Notes: generated from the letters alone by a model not told the origin. A stretch of DNA of 64,000 nt from an uncultured Selenomonadaceae bacterium (GCA_905234235.1 CAJOHN010000001.1:83026-147025); one strand, 5' to 3'. Numbered from the stretch's first letter, positions 17,785-27,263 are shown. Made by a program: numbers and translations.

Positions 17785-18600
17785 ATGGATAATCAGAGCG
17801 TCGACTTCGCGATAATCGGCGGGTCGGGCACTCTTAGCAGTGACTTCCCGAAAAATTTTGCGGGCGTCGAGATTTTTGCGGAGGATTTATTTTTCGATAC
17901 GCCTTACGGGCAAAGTCCCGCGTTCAGATTATGCAGTGTCGACGGGAAAATTTTTCTTACTTGTAAAATGCACGGCTGGCGGAGTGGCGTTACCCGCGCA
18001 GATTCGAGCCGACAAATTTTTTGGACATTGCGGGCGGCGGGCGTTAAAAGAATTTTATCAGAGTGTGGCGTCGGCACTGTCAATCATCTACTCAATCCCC
18101 GCGACTTGATGATTCCCGATGATTATCTTGATTTGTCCAATCGAAAAGACGTTCAGCTTGACGGGCAATATTTGCTGATTATGCGCGACGCTCTTTGTCC
18201 GGAACTGCGCGGCAAGCTTTTGGAGTCGGCTAAAAAATTTTTCACGGGCAGAATTTTTGAACGCGGGATTTACGCCGTGACTGACGGTCGACATTTTGAA
18301 AGCCCCGCAGAAATTTCAATGCTTAACGGGCACGCCGATATTGTCGGACAAAGTTTGGCTCCCGAAGTTTATTTGGCGCGGGAAATTGGCGCGTGCTATG
18401 CTAATTTATCGTTCGTAGTTAATTACGGCGAGGGTCTCAAAGTTTGGTCGCATGAGGTCATGAAAGAAATTTTCTTCGACGACGCGCAACTTATCGGCAA
18501 TATTTTACTTGACGCCATTAAAAATATTCCTGCCGAAAAATCCTGTAACTGCCTCGAACTTCGCAAGGAAACTTTGCTTAAAGAAGTTTACAACGCATAA
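17785..18600 (+). CDS. MTAP-like nucleoside phosphorylase
   Basis: A 271-residue member of the purine-nucleoside/5'-methylthioadenosine phosphorylase family. GGSGTL is at the N-terminus, NPRDLMIPDDYLDLSNR near 110, and GRHFESPAEISML with ADIVGQSLAPEVYLARE near 170-200. The phosphate-site segment that normally reads like PRHG-GH is CKMHGWRSG, so activity or substrate may differ. One base after ilvB, so the two are likely cotranscribed. Called MTAP-like rather than mtnP for that reason. Confidence 0.82.
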   Translation: MDNQSVDFAIIGGSGTLSSDFPKNFAGVEIFAEDLFFDTPYGQSPAFRLCSVDGKIFLTCKMHGWRSGVTRADSSRQIFWTLRAAGVKRILSECGVGTVNHLLNPRDLMIPDDYLDLSNRKDVQLDGQYLLIMRDALCPELRGKLLESAKKFFTGRIFERGIYAVTDGRHFESPAEISMLNGHADIVGQSLAPEVYLAREIGACYANLSFVVNYGEGLKVWSHEVMKEIFFDDAQLIGNILLDAIKNIPAEKSCNCLELRKETLLKEVYNA

Positions 18601-18604
18601 AAAA

Positions 18605-18643
18605 AGCGACGGACTCAACTGAGCCTGTCGCTAATTTTTTTTT
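18605..18643. terminator. Terminator between convergent genes
   Basis: AGCGAC pairs with GTCGCT, with inner CTCA/TGAG pairing, followed by nine T. A preceding A run makes it usable from the minus side for the toxin gene ending at 18642. Confidence 0.8.
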
Positions 18644-18920
18644 ACTTTCCAAAAATATCTGAGTGAGTGCCCGTCGCAGTCGCAAACAAAATTAATTCGC
18701 CTTTGTCGATCTGATAAACGAGTAGCCAATCGTTTTCAATATGACATTCGCGAAAATCATTTAAGCTACCTTCTAGTTGATGATCACGATATTTTTCAGG
18801 CAACGGCTCGCCTGCTTTCAATAAATCCAGAACATAAACCAGCTTTGAAATATCTTTTCCGCGCTTTTTCAGGAGTCGAACGTCTTTTTTCATGCGTTTG
18901 GTATAGATGATTCGATACAC
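18642..18920 (-). CDS. YafQ/RelE-family toxin
   Basis: A 92-residue RelE-superfamily mRNA interferase. Features are KRMKKDVRLLKKRGKD near 8-25, the YafQ-type YRDHQLEGSLNDFRECHI at 44-60, and the C-terminal LILFATATGTHSDIFGK with a terminal catalytic-type His. It would cleave mRNA at the ribosome. GTG start immediately follows the antitoxin TAA, so expression is coupled to the antitoxin. Confidence 0.9.
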   Translation of the reverse strand: MYRIIYTKRMKKDVRLLKKRGKDISKLVYVLDLLKAGEPLPEKYRDHQLEGSLNDFRECHIENDWLLVYQIDKGELILFATATGTHSDIFGK

Positions 18921-19190
18921 TTAATCATCATCCCTTAGCATGGACGCCACAGCCTCTTCGGCGTTGTCAAACGGACCGTAGAGATTTCGGCGTTCGCGAA
19001 CGTCTCTAATTGTCTCAAGTAGCTCGTCAGGAATTTCAGATTTTTTCACACTGAAAGGCAATGCATCTCTTTCTAACGACACACGAAAAAAATATTTTAC
19101 GGCTTCTTCCGTGTCGAGTCCAAGCTTTGCAAAAAGTTTATCGACATCGGCTTTAAAATTATCGTCCAAAGTCATTTGAAACGTTGCCAT
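18921..19190 (-). CDS. RelB/DinJ-family antitoxin
   Basis: An 89-residue antitoxin with a DNA-binding ribbon-helix-helix N-terminus (TFQMTLDDNFKADVDKLFAKLGLDTEEAVKYFF) and an acidic toxin-binding C-terminus. ATG behind GGAGG. It starts only 15 bases after the leuA stop on the same strand, with no room for a full promoter, so it may ride on leuA transcription or use a promoter inside leuA. Confidence 0.9.
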   Translation of the reverse strand: MATFQMTLDDNFKADVDKLFAKLGLDTEEAVKYFFRVSLERDALPFSVKKSEIPDELLETIRDVRERRNLYGPFDNAEEAVASMLRDDD

Positions 19191-19205
19191 AAAAATTTTC
19201 CTCCG

Positions 19206-20873
19206 TTATTTGGCGACCATGCGATTAATCGCGCTAATTAGAGCTTGAATCGACGCCGTGATAATATCGGTATCCATGCCCGCGCCCCAAACAATTTTGC
19301 CGTCCGCGCCCGTGATTGAAATGTAAGCTATCGCCCGCGCAGATTGTCCGATTTCAAGCGCGTGTTCGTTGTAAGTTAAGTTGCTGTAGTTTATGCCGAG
19401 ATTTTTTTGCAACGCATTCGACACCGCATCTAAACGCCCGTTGCCGCGAGCCATGTAAGTTACGCGTTCGCCGTTGACTTCCAAATCGACACTGCCGACG
19501 CGTGCGCCGCCCGGCTCCTTGCGCAAATGAAATTCAATCAATCTGTAAGGCGTATCGACATTAACATACTGGTCGCAGAAAATTTGGTAAATCTCGTCGG
19601 GCAAAAGTTCTTTGTGTTTTTTATCGGAGACAGCCTTAACGCGATAACCGAAGTCCTCGCGCATTTTCTTAGGCATTTCGACGCCGTAATTTTGTTCCAT
19701 GATAAAGCCGACGCCGCCCTTGCCGCTCTGAGAATTGATTCTGATAACGTCGCCGTCATAAGTCCTGCCGACATCATGCGGGTCAATCGGAAGGTAAGGC
19801 ACAGTCCAACGTTCGGGATTTTTCTCCTCGCGCCAATGCATTCCCTTAGCGATAGCGTCTTGGTGACTGCCGCTGAATGCCGTAAACACCAACGCCCCCG
19901 CGTAAGGCTGACGGTCGTGAACTTTCATCCGAGTGACGCGCTCATACATCTCGACGAGTTCGGGCATATTGCTAAAATCAAGTTCAGGGTCGACGCCCAA
20001 TGCGAACATATTCATCGCCAAAGTAACAATGTCGACGTTGCCGGTGCGTTCGCCGTTCCCGAAGAGAGTTCCCTCGATTCTATCCGCGCCCGCCAATAAT
20101 CCGAGTTCACAATCAGCGACGCCACAACCTCTATCGTTGTGCGGGTGGAGACTCAGCACAACTTTATCGCGGAACTTCAGATATTTATTGATGTAAGCAA
20201 CCTGCGCGGCGTACACGTGCGGCAAACTCATTTCGACGGTGACGGGAATATTTATAATCGGGCGGCGGTCGATGACTGGCTCCCAAACGTCGAGGACAGC
20301 GTTACAAACTTCCAAAGCGTATTCGGGTTCGGTGCCTGTGAAACTTTCAGGAGAATATTCAAAGCGATAATTCGCGCCCGCCTTATTTGTCAACTCCAAT
20401 AAAAGTTTCGCGCCGTCGGTGGCGATTTTCTTAATCTCGTCCTTAGACATTTTAAAAACTTGTTCGCGTTGCGCAACCGAAGTTGAATTGTAAACGTGGA
20501 CGATAGCATTCTTCGCGCCTTCCAATGCCTCGAAAGTTTTCTTAATGATATGTTCGCGAGCCTGCGTAAGGACTTGAACGGTTACGTCGTCGGGGATAAG
20601 ATTATCTTCAATCAGCTTGCGGAGGAGCGCGTACTCGGTATCGCTGGCGGCAGGGAAGCCAACTTCAATTTCCTTGAACCCAATCTTAACGAGCGTCTTA
20701 TAAAACTCAATCTTCTCGTCGAGGCTCATTGGGATAATCAGCGATTGGTTACCGTCTCGCAAGTCGACACTGCACCAGACCGGAGCCTTTTCGGGATATT
20801 CTTTGCGCGCCCAATCCAAAATTATTTCGGGCGGCATGAAGTAGCCTTTGCTGTACTTTGTATGATTCTTCAA
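19206..20873 (-). CDS. leuA: 2-Isopropylmalate synthase, class 2 (yeast-type)
   Basis: A 555-residue LeuA that condenses acetyl-CoA with 2-oxoisovalerate, the first step of leucine synthesis. DLRDGNQSL near 38 marks the HMGL catalytic site. HPHNDRGCGVADCELGLLAGADRIEGTLFGNGERTGNVD carries the metal His residues, and the C-terminal LeuA dimer/regulatory domain ends the protein. Start TTG 20873 follows GAGGTG by six bases. The frame stays open 112 codons further upstream, but that stretch covers the promoter and has no homology. 555 residues matches the class. Confidence 0.95.
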   Translation of the reverse strand: MKNHTKYSKGYFMPPEIILDWARKEYPEKAPVWCSVDLRDGNQSLIIPMSLDEKIEFYKTLVKIGFKEIEVGFPAASDTEYALLRKLIEDNLIPDDVTVQVLTQAREHIIKKTFEALEGAKNAIVHVYNSTSVAQREQVFKMSKDEIKKIATDGAKLLLELTNKAGANYRFEYSPESFTGTEPEYALEVCNAVLDVWEPVIDRRPIINIPVTVEMSLPHVYAAQVAYINKYLKFRDKVVLSLHPHNDRGCGVADCELGLLAGADRIEGTLFGNGERTGNVDIVTLAMNMFALGVDPELDFSNMPELVEMYERVTRMKVHDRQPYAGALVFTAFSGSHQDAIAKGMHWREEKNPERWTVPYLPIDPHDVGRTYDGDVIRINSQSGKGGVGFIMEQNYGVEMPKKMREDFGYRVKAVSDKKHKELLPDEIYQIFCDQYVNVDTPYRLIEFHLRKEPGGARVGSVDLEVNGERVTYMARGNGRLDAVSNALQKNLGINYSNLTYNEHALEIGQSARAIAYISITGADGKIVWGAGMDTDIITASIQALISAINRMVAK

Positions 20874-20913
20874 GCTTAACACCTCATCAAAAATAAAAAA
20901 ATTCATACGAGTA

Positions 20914-20942
20914 ATTATATTCGCAACGCGGGGCAATGTAAA
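20914..20942 (-). promoter_or_regulatory. Promoter for leuA
   Basis: On the minus strand TTTACA, 17 bases, TATAAT, about 40 bases before the TTG start. No T-box or attenuator peptide fits in the short leader. Confidence 0.65.
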
Positions 20943-20958
20943 GCTTCCAGTTTTTTTA

Positions 20959-20986
20959 TTGCAAAAGCTTGGGATTCGGCTATAAT
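20959..20986 (+). promoter_or_regulatory. Promoter for the 21022-23614 operon
   Basis: TTGCAA, 16 bases, TATAAT, 36 bases before the first start codon. Divergent from the leuA promoter. Confidence 0.65.
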
Positions 20987-21021
20987 ATCGCATTGTACAA
21001 ATGAAAAGGGGTTGAAAAATT

Positions 21022-21567
21022 TTGGTAACGATATTTGGAGGATTAATCTGCGCGGCTTTAGCGGTCGTGTTGATTATCCGGCTGTACTTGAAAAACCGCG
21101 TAGAGAAAGTTGTTCCGAAGTTGGAAAGTCGCACGCCGTTTAAAATTGAATCACGCGACGAAAAATCCGTAACGCTTTCGACGACGATTGAATTTCGCAA
21201 CGAGGGCACACAGTCCGCGATGATTGTCGATGCGATTTGCCATCCGCTGTTACCGTTCGAGCAATACGACGGAATGAACGTGCGCGGTAAAGCTGAGCGT
21301 GAAGGCGTCCCTCGCGAAGATGATTATTTCGAGGCGTTGGTTATCGAGCATCAGCAGAGCGCGAGACTCGTAGCGAAAGTAACTTTGACGGCGCGTAAAA
21401 ATTTATCGTTGGAAGAGGCAGTCGCGCACATGGTAGATTTCCCCGTCGAATTTATTTATCGGGAAGTCGGGCGCACGCCTATGCATTGGTCGATAGCGCG
21501 AGTGATTTTGACAGCCGAAGAACTTGCTAAACTTGTCGGCGTTGAACTTGCTAAGGAGGAGCTTTAA
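21022..21567 (+). CDS. Membrane-anchored protein, unknown
   Basis: A 181-residue protein with one N-terminal hydrophobic segment (about 3-23) and a soluble domain of mixed strand and helix. No family recognised. TTG start behind AAGGGG. Its stop overlaps the start of the CofE-like gene (TAATG), so the two are translationally coupled. Confidence 0.75.
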   Translation: MVTIFGGLICAALAVVLIIRLYLKNRVEKVVPKLESRTPFKIESRDEKSVTLSTTIEFRNEGTQSAMIVDAICHPLLPFEQYDGMNVRGKAEREGVPREDDYFEALVIEHQQSARLVAKVTLTARKNLSLEEAVAHMVDFPVEFIYREVGRTPMHWSIARVILTAEELAKLVGVELAKEEL

Positions 21568-22223
21568 TGAACGTAGAAATTATTCCGATAACGACGCGAA
21601 TCTTGACGCCGAAGGATGACATTGTCGACGTGATTGAAAAATATACTCGTGACAAAATCGGCGCGGATGATGTTATAACCGTCGCGGAGAGTGTCGTGGC
21701 GATAACGCAGGGCAATATCATTCGCCCCGATGAAATGCATATCAGCGACCTCGCGAAACTTTGTTGTCGTTTCATTCCCGATTACGGAAGTTTAGCGACG
21801 CCGCACGGCATGCAAGCTTTAATGGAGAAAGAGGGCGAGTGGCGCGTTGCGTTTGCATTAGTCGGCGGTTTTCTCGGCAAGATTATTGGTCTGCGCGGAC
21901 TTTTTTATAAATGGGGCGGGCGTCAAGCGGCACTTATCGACGACGTAACGGGCACTATGCCTCCCTTTGATAAATGCGTCGTCTACGGTCCGGAGAATCC
22001 CGATAAAGTTGTCGCTGATTTAAAAGCGCGGCTGAAATGTTTTGGCGCGATGATTGCTGATGTTAATGATTTGAAACGCTCGCGAATCGTCGGCGCGACG
22101 CCCGGCATGAATGCGCAACTTGCTTCCGATTTGCTGATTGATAATCCGTTCGGGAACGCCTCGCAGAAACGCCCGATTTGTATCCTTAAAAATTTCCGTC
22201 CTTATCAGGAGCAACAACGATGA
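21567..22223 (+). CDS. Coenzyme F420-0:L-glutamate ligase-like protein
   Basis: A 218-residue CofE-family protein (F420 ligase fold). Recognisable segments: [36 protein letters not shown] near 40-55, and PNEK-region equivalents further on. CofE adds glutamates to F420-0. No other F420 gene is present here and many Bacillota encode such homologues without making F420, so the substrate may differ. Coupled by overlap on both sides, between an unknown membrane protein and a GH84 enzyme. Confidence 0.8.
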   Translation: MNVEIIPITTRILTPKDDIVDVIEKYTRDKIGADDVITVAESVVAITQGNIIRPDEMHISDLAKLCCRFIPDYGSLATPHGMQALMEKEGEWRVAFALVGGFLGKIIGLRGLFYKWGGRQAALIDDVTGTMPPFDKCVVYGPENPDKVVADLKARLKCFGAMIADVNDLKRSRIVGATPGMNAQLASDLLIDNPFGNASQKRPICILKNFRPYQEQQR

Positions 22224-23614
22224 GGATTTTAATCTTGTTACTTTTGCTAATGTTCAGCGGCGAGGCGGCGGCGGTACCAATCCCGTTGCGCGGAGTCGTC
22301 GAAGGTTTTTACGGTACGCCTTGGACTTTTGAAGACCGCGCAGATATTATCGACTTCTGCCGCCAAAATAATTTGAACTCCTACATCTACGCGCCTAAGG
22401 ACGATCCTTATCACCGCGAGCAATGGCGTAAGTCTTATCCCGCTGAAAAACTCGACGAAATGCGTGCGTTGGTTGCCGTCGCCAAGAAAGCCAGAGTTCG
22501 ATTTATTTTCGCCGTATCGCCGGGACTCGACATTGATTATAAGAGCGACGACGATTTTAACGCGATGATTCGCAAGCTCGACGCAATGTATCAGCTCGGC
22601 GTGCGCGACTTCGCTATTTTCTTCGACGACATTAAGGATAAGGACGGCAAGGCTCAAGCGCAATTTCTTAACCGCATCCAAAAAAATCTGCGCGGACGTT
22701 ATAAGGACGTTGCGCCGCTGATAACGGTTCCGACGGAATATTTTTATTTGGATATGGTTAAGGGCGACAAAATTAAATCGTACACCCGCGACTTTGCAGA
22801 AAATCTCGACCCGCGAATCGTCGTGCTGTACACGGGGCGCGGCGTCGTTTGCGACGGCATAACCGATAAGGAGCTTGCCGAAGTTAATAAAATTTTCGGG
22901 CGCGAGGTTGGCGTGTGGTGGAATTATCCCGTCAACGATTATCCTTTGACGCCCGACGGCGAGCGCAATGTTAAATTGGCACTCGGCGCGATTGAAAAAC
23001 TCCCGACCGCTAAGATGACGGCGATTTTTTTCAATCCGATGGGGCAAGTTCAGCTGTCGAAAATTTCTTTGGCGACGGGCGCGATTTACGCCAATAACCC
23101 AGCCGCTTACGATGAAACTCAAGCTTGGAATAAAGTTTTGAACGAACAATTTGGCGCGTTGGCTCCCGCGATGAAAATTTTCGCCGAACATTCAAGGCAT
23201 ATGGAAAATTCTTGGGCAAAAGTCGGCGCACCCGACGCTATTGAATTTGCTGCTGAGGCACACAATTTAATTTACGATATGGGCAAGAAAACTTTCGTCG
23301 ACTTCACGCCGCTTAAAAGAAAAATCGTCGAGATGGAAGTTGCCGCCGAATTTCTACTTAAAAATTTGCCGCAAAAATACTTAGCGGAGTGTCAGCCGCA
23401 ACTCGAACAACTTCAACGAATCGCCCGCGCAGATAAAATTGCACTTGAATCGTTGGAATCGGGACGCCTCGACCCTAAACTGAAAATTTTGCGCGAGGAA
23501 ATTACCGCCAACGAAAAACAGGCGATTATCTCCGAAGAGTCCGCCCGCAAGTTTATCGATGACGTTATAAAATTCTTCGACGAACAAGATAAAAGTTCGC
23601 GCAAGAAAAAATAA
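22220..23614 (+). CDS. Secreted GH84 beta-N-acetylglucosaminidase
   Basis: A 464-residue glycoside hydrolase family 84 protein. A signal peptide is seen at 1-19 ([15 protein letters not shown]). [16 protein letters not shown] opens the TIM barrel near 25, and the paired catalytic Asp residues lie in [11 protein letters not shown] near 133-143. The C-terminal third is helical. GH84 enzymes remove GlcNAc from proteins or glycans by substrate-assisted catalysis. Here it is presumably extracytoplasmic. It overlaps the CofE-like gene by four bases, the last gene of this operon. Confidence 0.88.
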   Translation: MRILILLLLLMFSGEAAAVPIPLRGVVEGFYGTPWTFEDRADIIDFCRQNNLNSYIYAPKDDPYHREQWRKSYPAEKLDEMRALVAVAKKARVRFIFAVSPGLDIDYKSDDDFNAMIRKLDAMYQLGVRDFAIFFDDIKDKDGKAQAQFLNRIQKNLRGRYKDVAPLITVPTEYFYLDMVKGDKIKSYTRDFAENLDPRIVVLYTGRGVVCDGITDKELAEVNKIFGREVGVWWNYPVNDYPLTPDGERNVKLALGAIEKLPTAKMTAIFFNPMGQVQLSKISLATGAIYANNPAAYDETQAWNKVLNEQFGALAPAMKIFAEHSRHMENSWAKVGAPDAIEFAAEAHNLIYDMGKKTFVDFTPLKRKIVEMEVAAEFLLKNLPQKYLAECQPQLEQLQRIARADKIALESLESGRLDPKLKILREEITANEKQAIISEESARKFIDDVIKFFDEQDKSSRKKK

Positions 23615-23725
23615 ATCACGGCGGCAGGATTTTTTTTTGCGGCATTGAACAGGAACTTAACGATTCGGCACGTCCGAAAATCTTTTGGTGTGTAAGTTTT
23701 CAGCTTGAGGAGGAGGCTGCTTGTT

Positions 23726-24499
23726 TTGGAAAAATCTACAGTAATAGGGCTGATCGGCGGAATAATTTCCGTCTTCGTCGGCATGATTCTCAAGGGCGCG
23801 CCGCTCACCGCACTCAATAACCCCGCCGCATTCTTGATTATTATTGGCGGAACGGTCGCATGTATTTTTAACGCTTTCACTATGGAGCAAATCTCTAAGG
23901 TGCCGACGCTGTTTAAACTTTTAATCAAAGGCAACGAGGAGCAGAGTAAAGGCGAACTGGTTAAAACGTTCGTCGAGCTGTCGCAACTGGCGCGCCGCGA
24001 AGGTATCCTTGCTTTGGAGAGCCGCGTTGAGGAAATTCAAGATCCATTCTTCCGCAACGGCTTAAGCATGGTTATCGACGGCATGGATCCCGAATTTGTC
24101 GGCGATGTTTTGGACGCGGAACTTACAATCATGGAGCAACGCCACGCCGAGATGCGTTCGATTTTCTCGCAGGCAGGAACTTATGCGCCGACGCTGGGCG
24201 TTTTGGGCGCGGTCGTTGGTCTTATCGCGGCTCTTGGCAACTTGAACGACATTGACAAGCTTGGTCACTCAATCGCGGCGGCGTTCGTCGCAACGATTCT
24301 TGGTATCTTCACCGGTTACGTGCTGTGGCTTCCCTTCGCCAATAAACTCAAAGTTAAATCCGAAAACGAAGTAAGCCATAAGCGCATGATTATGGAAGGT
24401 ATCTTGTCGTTGCAGGCGGGCGATTCCCCGACGCAAATTGAATCCAAGCTGATGATTTACATTCCGCAGGGTGAACGTGAGGGCATAAGCAAGGAGTGA
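23726..24499 (+). CDS. motA: Flagellar motor stator protein MotA
   Basis: A 257-residue MotA with four membrane segments (LIGGIISVFVGMILKG first). The cytoplasmic loop contains RREGILALESRVEEI. TM3-TM4 follow with TYAPTLGVLGAVVGLIAAL and AAAFVATILGIFTGYVLWLP. With MotB it forms the proton/sodium stator. TTG 23726 is placed eight bases after AGGAGGAGG. Confidence 0.95.
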   Translation: MEKSTVIGLIGGIISVFVGMILKGAPLTALNNPAAFLIIIGGTVACIFNAFTMEQISKVPTLFKLLIKGNEEQSKGELVKTFVELSQLARREGILALESRVEEIQDPFFRNGLSMVIDGMDPEFVGDVLDAELTIMEQRHAEMRSIFSQAGTYAPTLGVLGAVVGLIAALGNLNDIDKLGHSIAAAFVATILGIFTGYVLWLPFANKLKVKSENEVSHKRMIMEGILSLQAGDSPTQIESKLMIYIPQGEREGISKE

Positions 24500-24504
24500 T
24501 TTAA

Positions 24505-25299
24505 TTGGCGAAGAAAAAACACGCGAAGAAACACGAAGAAGAAGCCAGCGAGGCTTGGCTCCTTCCGTATTCCGACTTGATGACGTTATTGTTAGCGTTG
24601 TTTATCTGCCTGTTCGCGATTTCGCAGACCGACCAAACAAAACTCCAGCAGATGGCGCAGGCATTCACGGCGGCATTCAATTTGGGCGGACCTTCATTCT
24701 TTGATAAAATGGGACCGAGCAACAGTATGCAACGCGAAATTATCAGCGCGGAAGACGCGGGCAATGCGGCTTACGTTCAAGAAAATCAACAGCTCCAAGA
24801 TTTGCAGGCGCAGTTGGAGGAATACATTAGGGAAAACAATTTAGAGGAAGAATTATCGACGGAATTACAGGAAGAGGGCTTGATGATTCGGATAAAAGAA
24901 CGGGCGTTGTTCCCGTCCGGCTCGGCAGATTTAGTTCCCGAATCGCAACGTATCGGACCGTTAGTCGCAGGGTTATTGGCGCAAGTGCCCGAACGAGTTT
25001 TAATCAGCGGACACACCGACACCGACCCGATTAACACTGCGCAATTCCCTTCGAACTGGGAACTCAGCTCCGTGCGTGCGATGACGTTCATGAAATATTT
25101 GCTGTCTATTAATCAGAACCTCAATCCCGCCAGATTCTCCGCGATTGGCTACGGAGAGTATCGCCCGATTGCCATGAACGACACGCCCGATAATAAGCAG
25201 AAAAATCGCCGCGTCGAAATATTAATTGCGCGTTCGCTGACGTTCAATCCCAATGAAGGCTTCCGCGCTCAGACAGATACTGATTTAGTCGCGAAATGA
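24505..25299 (+). CDS. motB: Flagellar motor stator protein MotB
   Basis: A 264-residue MotB: Lys/His-rich N-terminus, a single membrane helix with the essential ion-carrying Asp (PYSDLMTLLLALFICLFA near 25), and a C-terminal OmpA-type peptidoglycan-binding domain (SGHTDTDPIN, NWELSSVRA, KNRRVEI). TTG start five bases after motA. Confidence 0.96.
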   Translation: MAKKKHAKKHEEEASEAWLLPYSDLMTLLLALFICLFAISQTDQTKLQQMAQAFTAAFNLGGPSFFDKMGPSNSMQREIISAEDAGNAAYVQENQQLQDLQAQLEEYIRENNLEEELSTELQEEGLMIRIKERALFPSGSADLVPESQRIGPLVAGLLAQVPERVLISGHTDTDPINTAQFPSNWELSSVRAMTFMKYLLSINQNLNPARFSAIGYGEYRPIAMNDTPDNKQKNRRVEILIARSLTFNPNEGFRAQTDTDLVAK

Positions 25300-25652
25300 T
25301 TAGCGGGCTCGGCACGGACATAATCGAAATTGAACGCATAAAAAAAGCCGTCGGCAAGAAACATTTCAGAGATAACGTTTACACAGAAATTGAACAAGCT
25401 TATTGCGAAAGTCGCGGAAATCATTCCGCCGCCTCCTATGCCGCAAGATTTGCCGCTAAGGAGGCTTTTTTCAAGGCATTGGGCACGGGGATTGTTACGC
25501 GCCTCACCGACGTTGAAATTATTAACGACGGGAGCGGTGCTCCGAAAATAAATCTGCGCGGGAAAGCGGCGACGTTAGCGGGCGGAAAAAAAATTTTTAT
25601 CAGCATGAGCCACTCGCGAGAATTCGCAACGGCGGTTTGTATCTTGGAATAA
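25296..25652 (+). CDS. acpS: Holo-[acyl-carrier-protein] synthase
   Basis: A 118-residue AcpS that transfers 4'-phosphopantetheine from CoA to ACP. GLGTDIIEIERIKKAV contains the metal Asp, and RFAAKEAFFKALGTGI contains the metal Glu and catalytic Lys. ATGA overlap with motB. Next gene is nnr, the common acpS-nnrDE pairing. Confidence 0.96.
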   Translation: MISGLGTDIIEIERIKKAVGKKHFRDNVYTEIEQAYCESRGNHSAASYAARFAAKEAFFKALGTGIVTRLTDVEIINDGSGAPKINLRGKAATLAGGKKIFISMSHSREFATAVCILE

Positions 25653-25670
25653 AATTTTGGAGGAAAGTTT

Positions 25671-27227
25671 ATGAAAGTTGCATTGGCGAAACAAATGCAC
25701 GACATAGATAAGAGCGCGGTCGAAGAATACGGCTTGCCGGAGTTGTCGCTTATGGAGAGCGCGGGGCATCGGGTTTTCGAGGCGACTAGAAATATTTTGG
25801 GCGGCGTCAACAAGAAAAGCATTTGCATATTGGCGGGTAGCGGCAACAACGGCGGTGATGCATTGGCGGCGGCGCGGTATCTGTCGAATGCGGGAGCTCG
25901 CGTGAAAATTTTTTTGCTCGGCGATAAAGACCACCGCACTGAATCTTTGAACGTCCAGATGAAAATTCTGCGCGGGATGGGCGTTGAACTTCAGCAACTT
26001 GAAAGCGACAGAGCTTGGGAACGTTTGCAAGTGACGTTGAGATTTTCTGATGCGGTTGTCGACGGGCTTTTGGGCACGGGTTTCAGCGGGCAAATTCGTC
26101 CCGCCGCGTTGAGGCTGATTCGTTTGGTTAATGCCGCAAAAAAAGTTACAGTGTCAATCGATATTCCGTCGGGCGTCGAGTCGGATACGGGGGCGGTCGG
26201 CGAGGCGGCTATGCAAGCTGATTGTACCGTCGCGTTGGGCTTGCCGAAGATTGGGCATTACATTTGTCCCGGCGCGTCGCACGTCGGAAAAATTATCGTT
26301 GACAATATCGGGTTGCCTGCCGAACTTTTGAACGAGGATATTCATCAAACTTTAGTCGACGATGAACTTGCGCTGACATTCTTACCTGCTCGCCCTAAAG
26401 ATTCGCACAAAGGAACTTGCGGGAAAATTTTAATCGTAGCGGGTTCGCGAGGCATGACGGGCGCGGCAAGTTTGGCGGCGATGAGCGCAATGAAAGTCGG
26501 CGCGGGGCTTGTGACGTTAGCGACGCCCGAAAGCCTCAATCCGATTTACGAAACGAAACTTACCGAAGTTATGACGGCTCCGCTTGACGAGGTTAAAGTC
26601 GGGATAATCGGCGGCGATAAGGCGGCTGAAAAAATTTTAGACTTGGCTGATAAGGTCGACGCAATTTTAATCGGCTCCGGACTCGGTCGCGAACGTGAAA
26701 CTCAAGCGTTGGTAAAAAAAATCGTCGCGGAGGTTGATAAGCCGTTGATACTCGACGCCGACGCAATTTATCCATTCAACGGCAAGGCAGACGAACTTAA
26801 AGCTTGCAAACAAATCCCGATACTCACGCCGCATTTGGGAGAACTTTCCGCGCTATTGGATATTCCCGTCGAAAAATTACGTCCCGCACTGATTCCCGAA
26901 GTCAGACGCGCCGCGCAGGCTTATCGGGCGATAATCGTTGCAAAGTGCGAGGTAACAGTTATCGGCTACCCAAACGGAGAAATTTTTATTTCGCCGCTTG
27001 GCAACAGTTCAATGGCTACCGGCGGTTGCGGAGACGTTTTGGCGGGCGCGATTGCTGGACTGATGAAACAAACTCCGTTCGCGCCGCTGACGGGCGTTTG
27101 GCTTCACGGTATCGCCGGAAACTTAGCCGCGCAGGACAAAGCCGAAGGTCTTATCGCCTCCGACGTTATGAATCACTTGCCCGACGCTATAAAAAAACTC
27201 CGCGCTATCGGCTATCAAAATACGTAA
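25671..27227 (+). CDS. nnr: Bifunctional NAD(P)HX epimerase/dehydratase
   Basis: A 518-residue fusion that repairs hydrated NAD(P)H. The YjeF-N epimerase domain spans about 1-215 with LAGSGNNGGDALAAARYL. The ADP-dependent dehydratase domain spans about 225-510 with KGTCGKILIVAGSRGMTGAA, TPHLGELSAL and GNSSMATGGCGDVLAGAIAG. Full length for the fused form. Confidence 0.97.
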   Translation: MKVALAKQMHDIDKSAVEEYGLPELSLMESAGHRVFEATRNILGGVNKKSICILAGSGNNGGDALAAARYLSNAGARVKIFLLGDKDHRTESLNVQMKILRGMGVELQQLESDRAWERLQVTLRFSDAVVDGLLGTGFSGQIRPAALRLIRLVNAAKKVTVSIDIPSGVESDTGAVGEAAMQADCTVALGLPKIGHYICPGASHVGKIIVDNIGLPAELLNEDIHQTLVDDELALTFLPARPKDSHKGTCGKILIVAGSRGMTGAASLAAMSAMKVGAGLVTLATPESLNPIYETKLTEVMTAPLDEVKVGIIGGDKAAEKILDLADKVDAILIGSGLGRERETQALVKKIVAEVDKPLILDADAIYPFNGKADELKACKQIPILTPHLGELSALLDIPVEKLRPALIPEVRRAAQAYRAIIVAKCEVTVIGYPNGEIFISPLGNSSMATGGCGDVLAGAIAGLMKQTPFAPLTGVWLHGIAGNLAAQDKAEGLIASDVMNHLPDAIKKLRAIGYQNT

Positions 27228-27236
27228 AAAAAGAAC

Positions 27237-27263
27237 GCCTTCCGATTTGGGAGGCATTTTTTT
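27237..27263 (+). terminator. Terminator after nnr
   Basis: GCCTTCC pairs with GGGAGGC (one G-T) around GATTT and is followed by seven T. Confidence 0.8.

Noticed and set aside
20874..21209. A 112-codon in-frame N-terminal extension of leuA
   Set aside because: It spans the leuA promoter and the divergent promoter, has no ribosome site at its first codon and no similarity to LeuA. The TTG at 20873 with GAGGTG gives the normal family length.
22247..23191. A 314-codon minus-strand frame opposite the GH84 gene
   Set aside because: The plus frame has a signal peptide, the catalytic Asp pair and overlap coupling. The minus frame has none of these.
25575..26093. Minus-strand frames of about 170 codons opposite acpS/nnr
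   Set aside because: They overlap two well-recognised genes and show only composition-driven openness.
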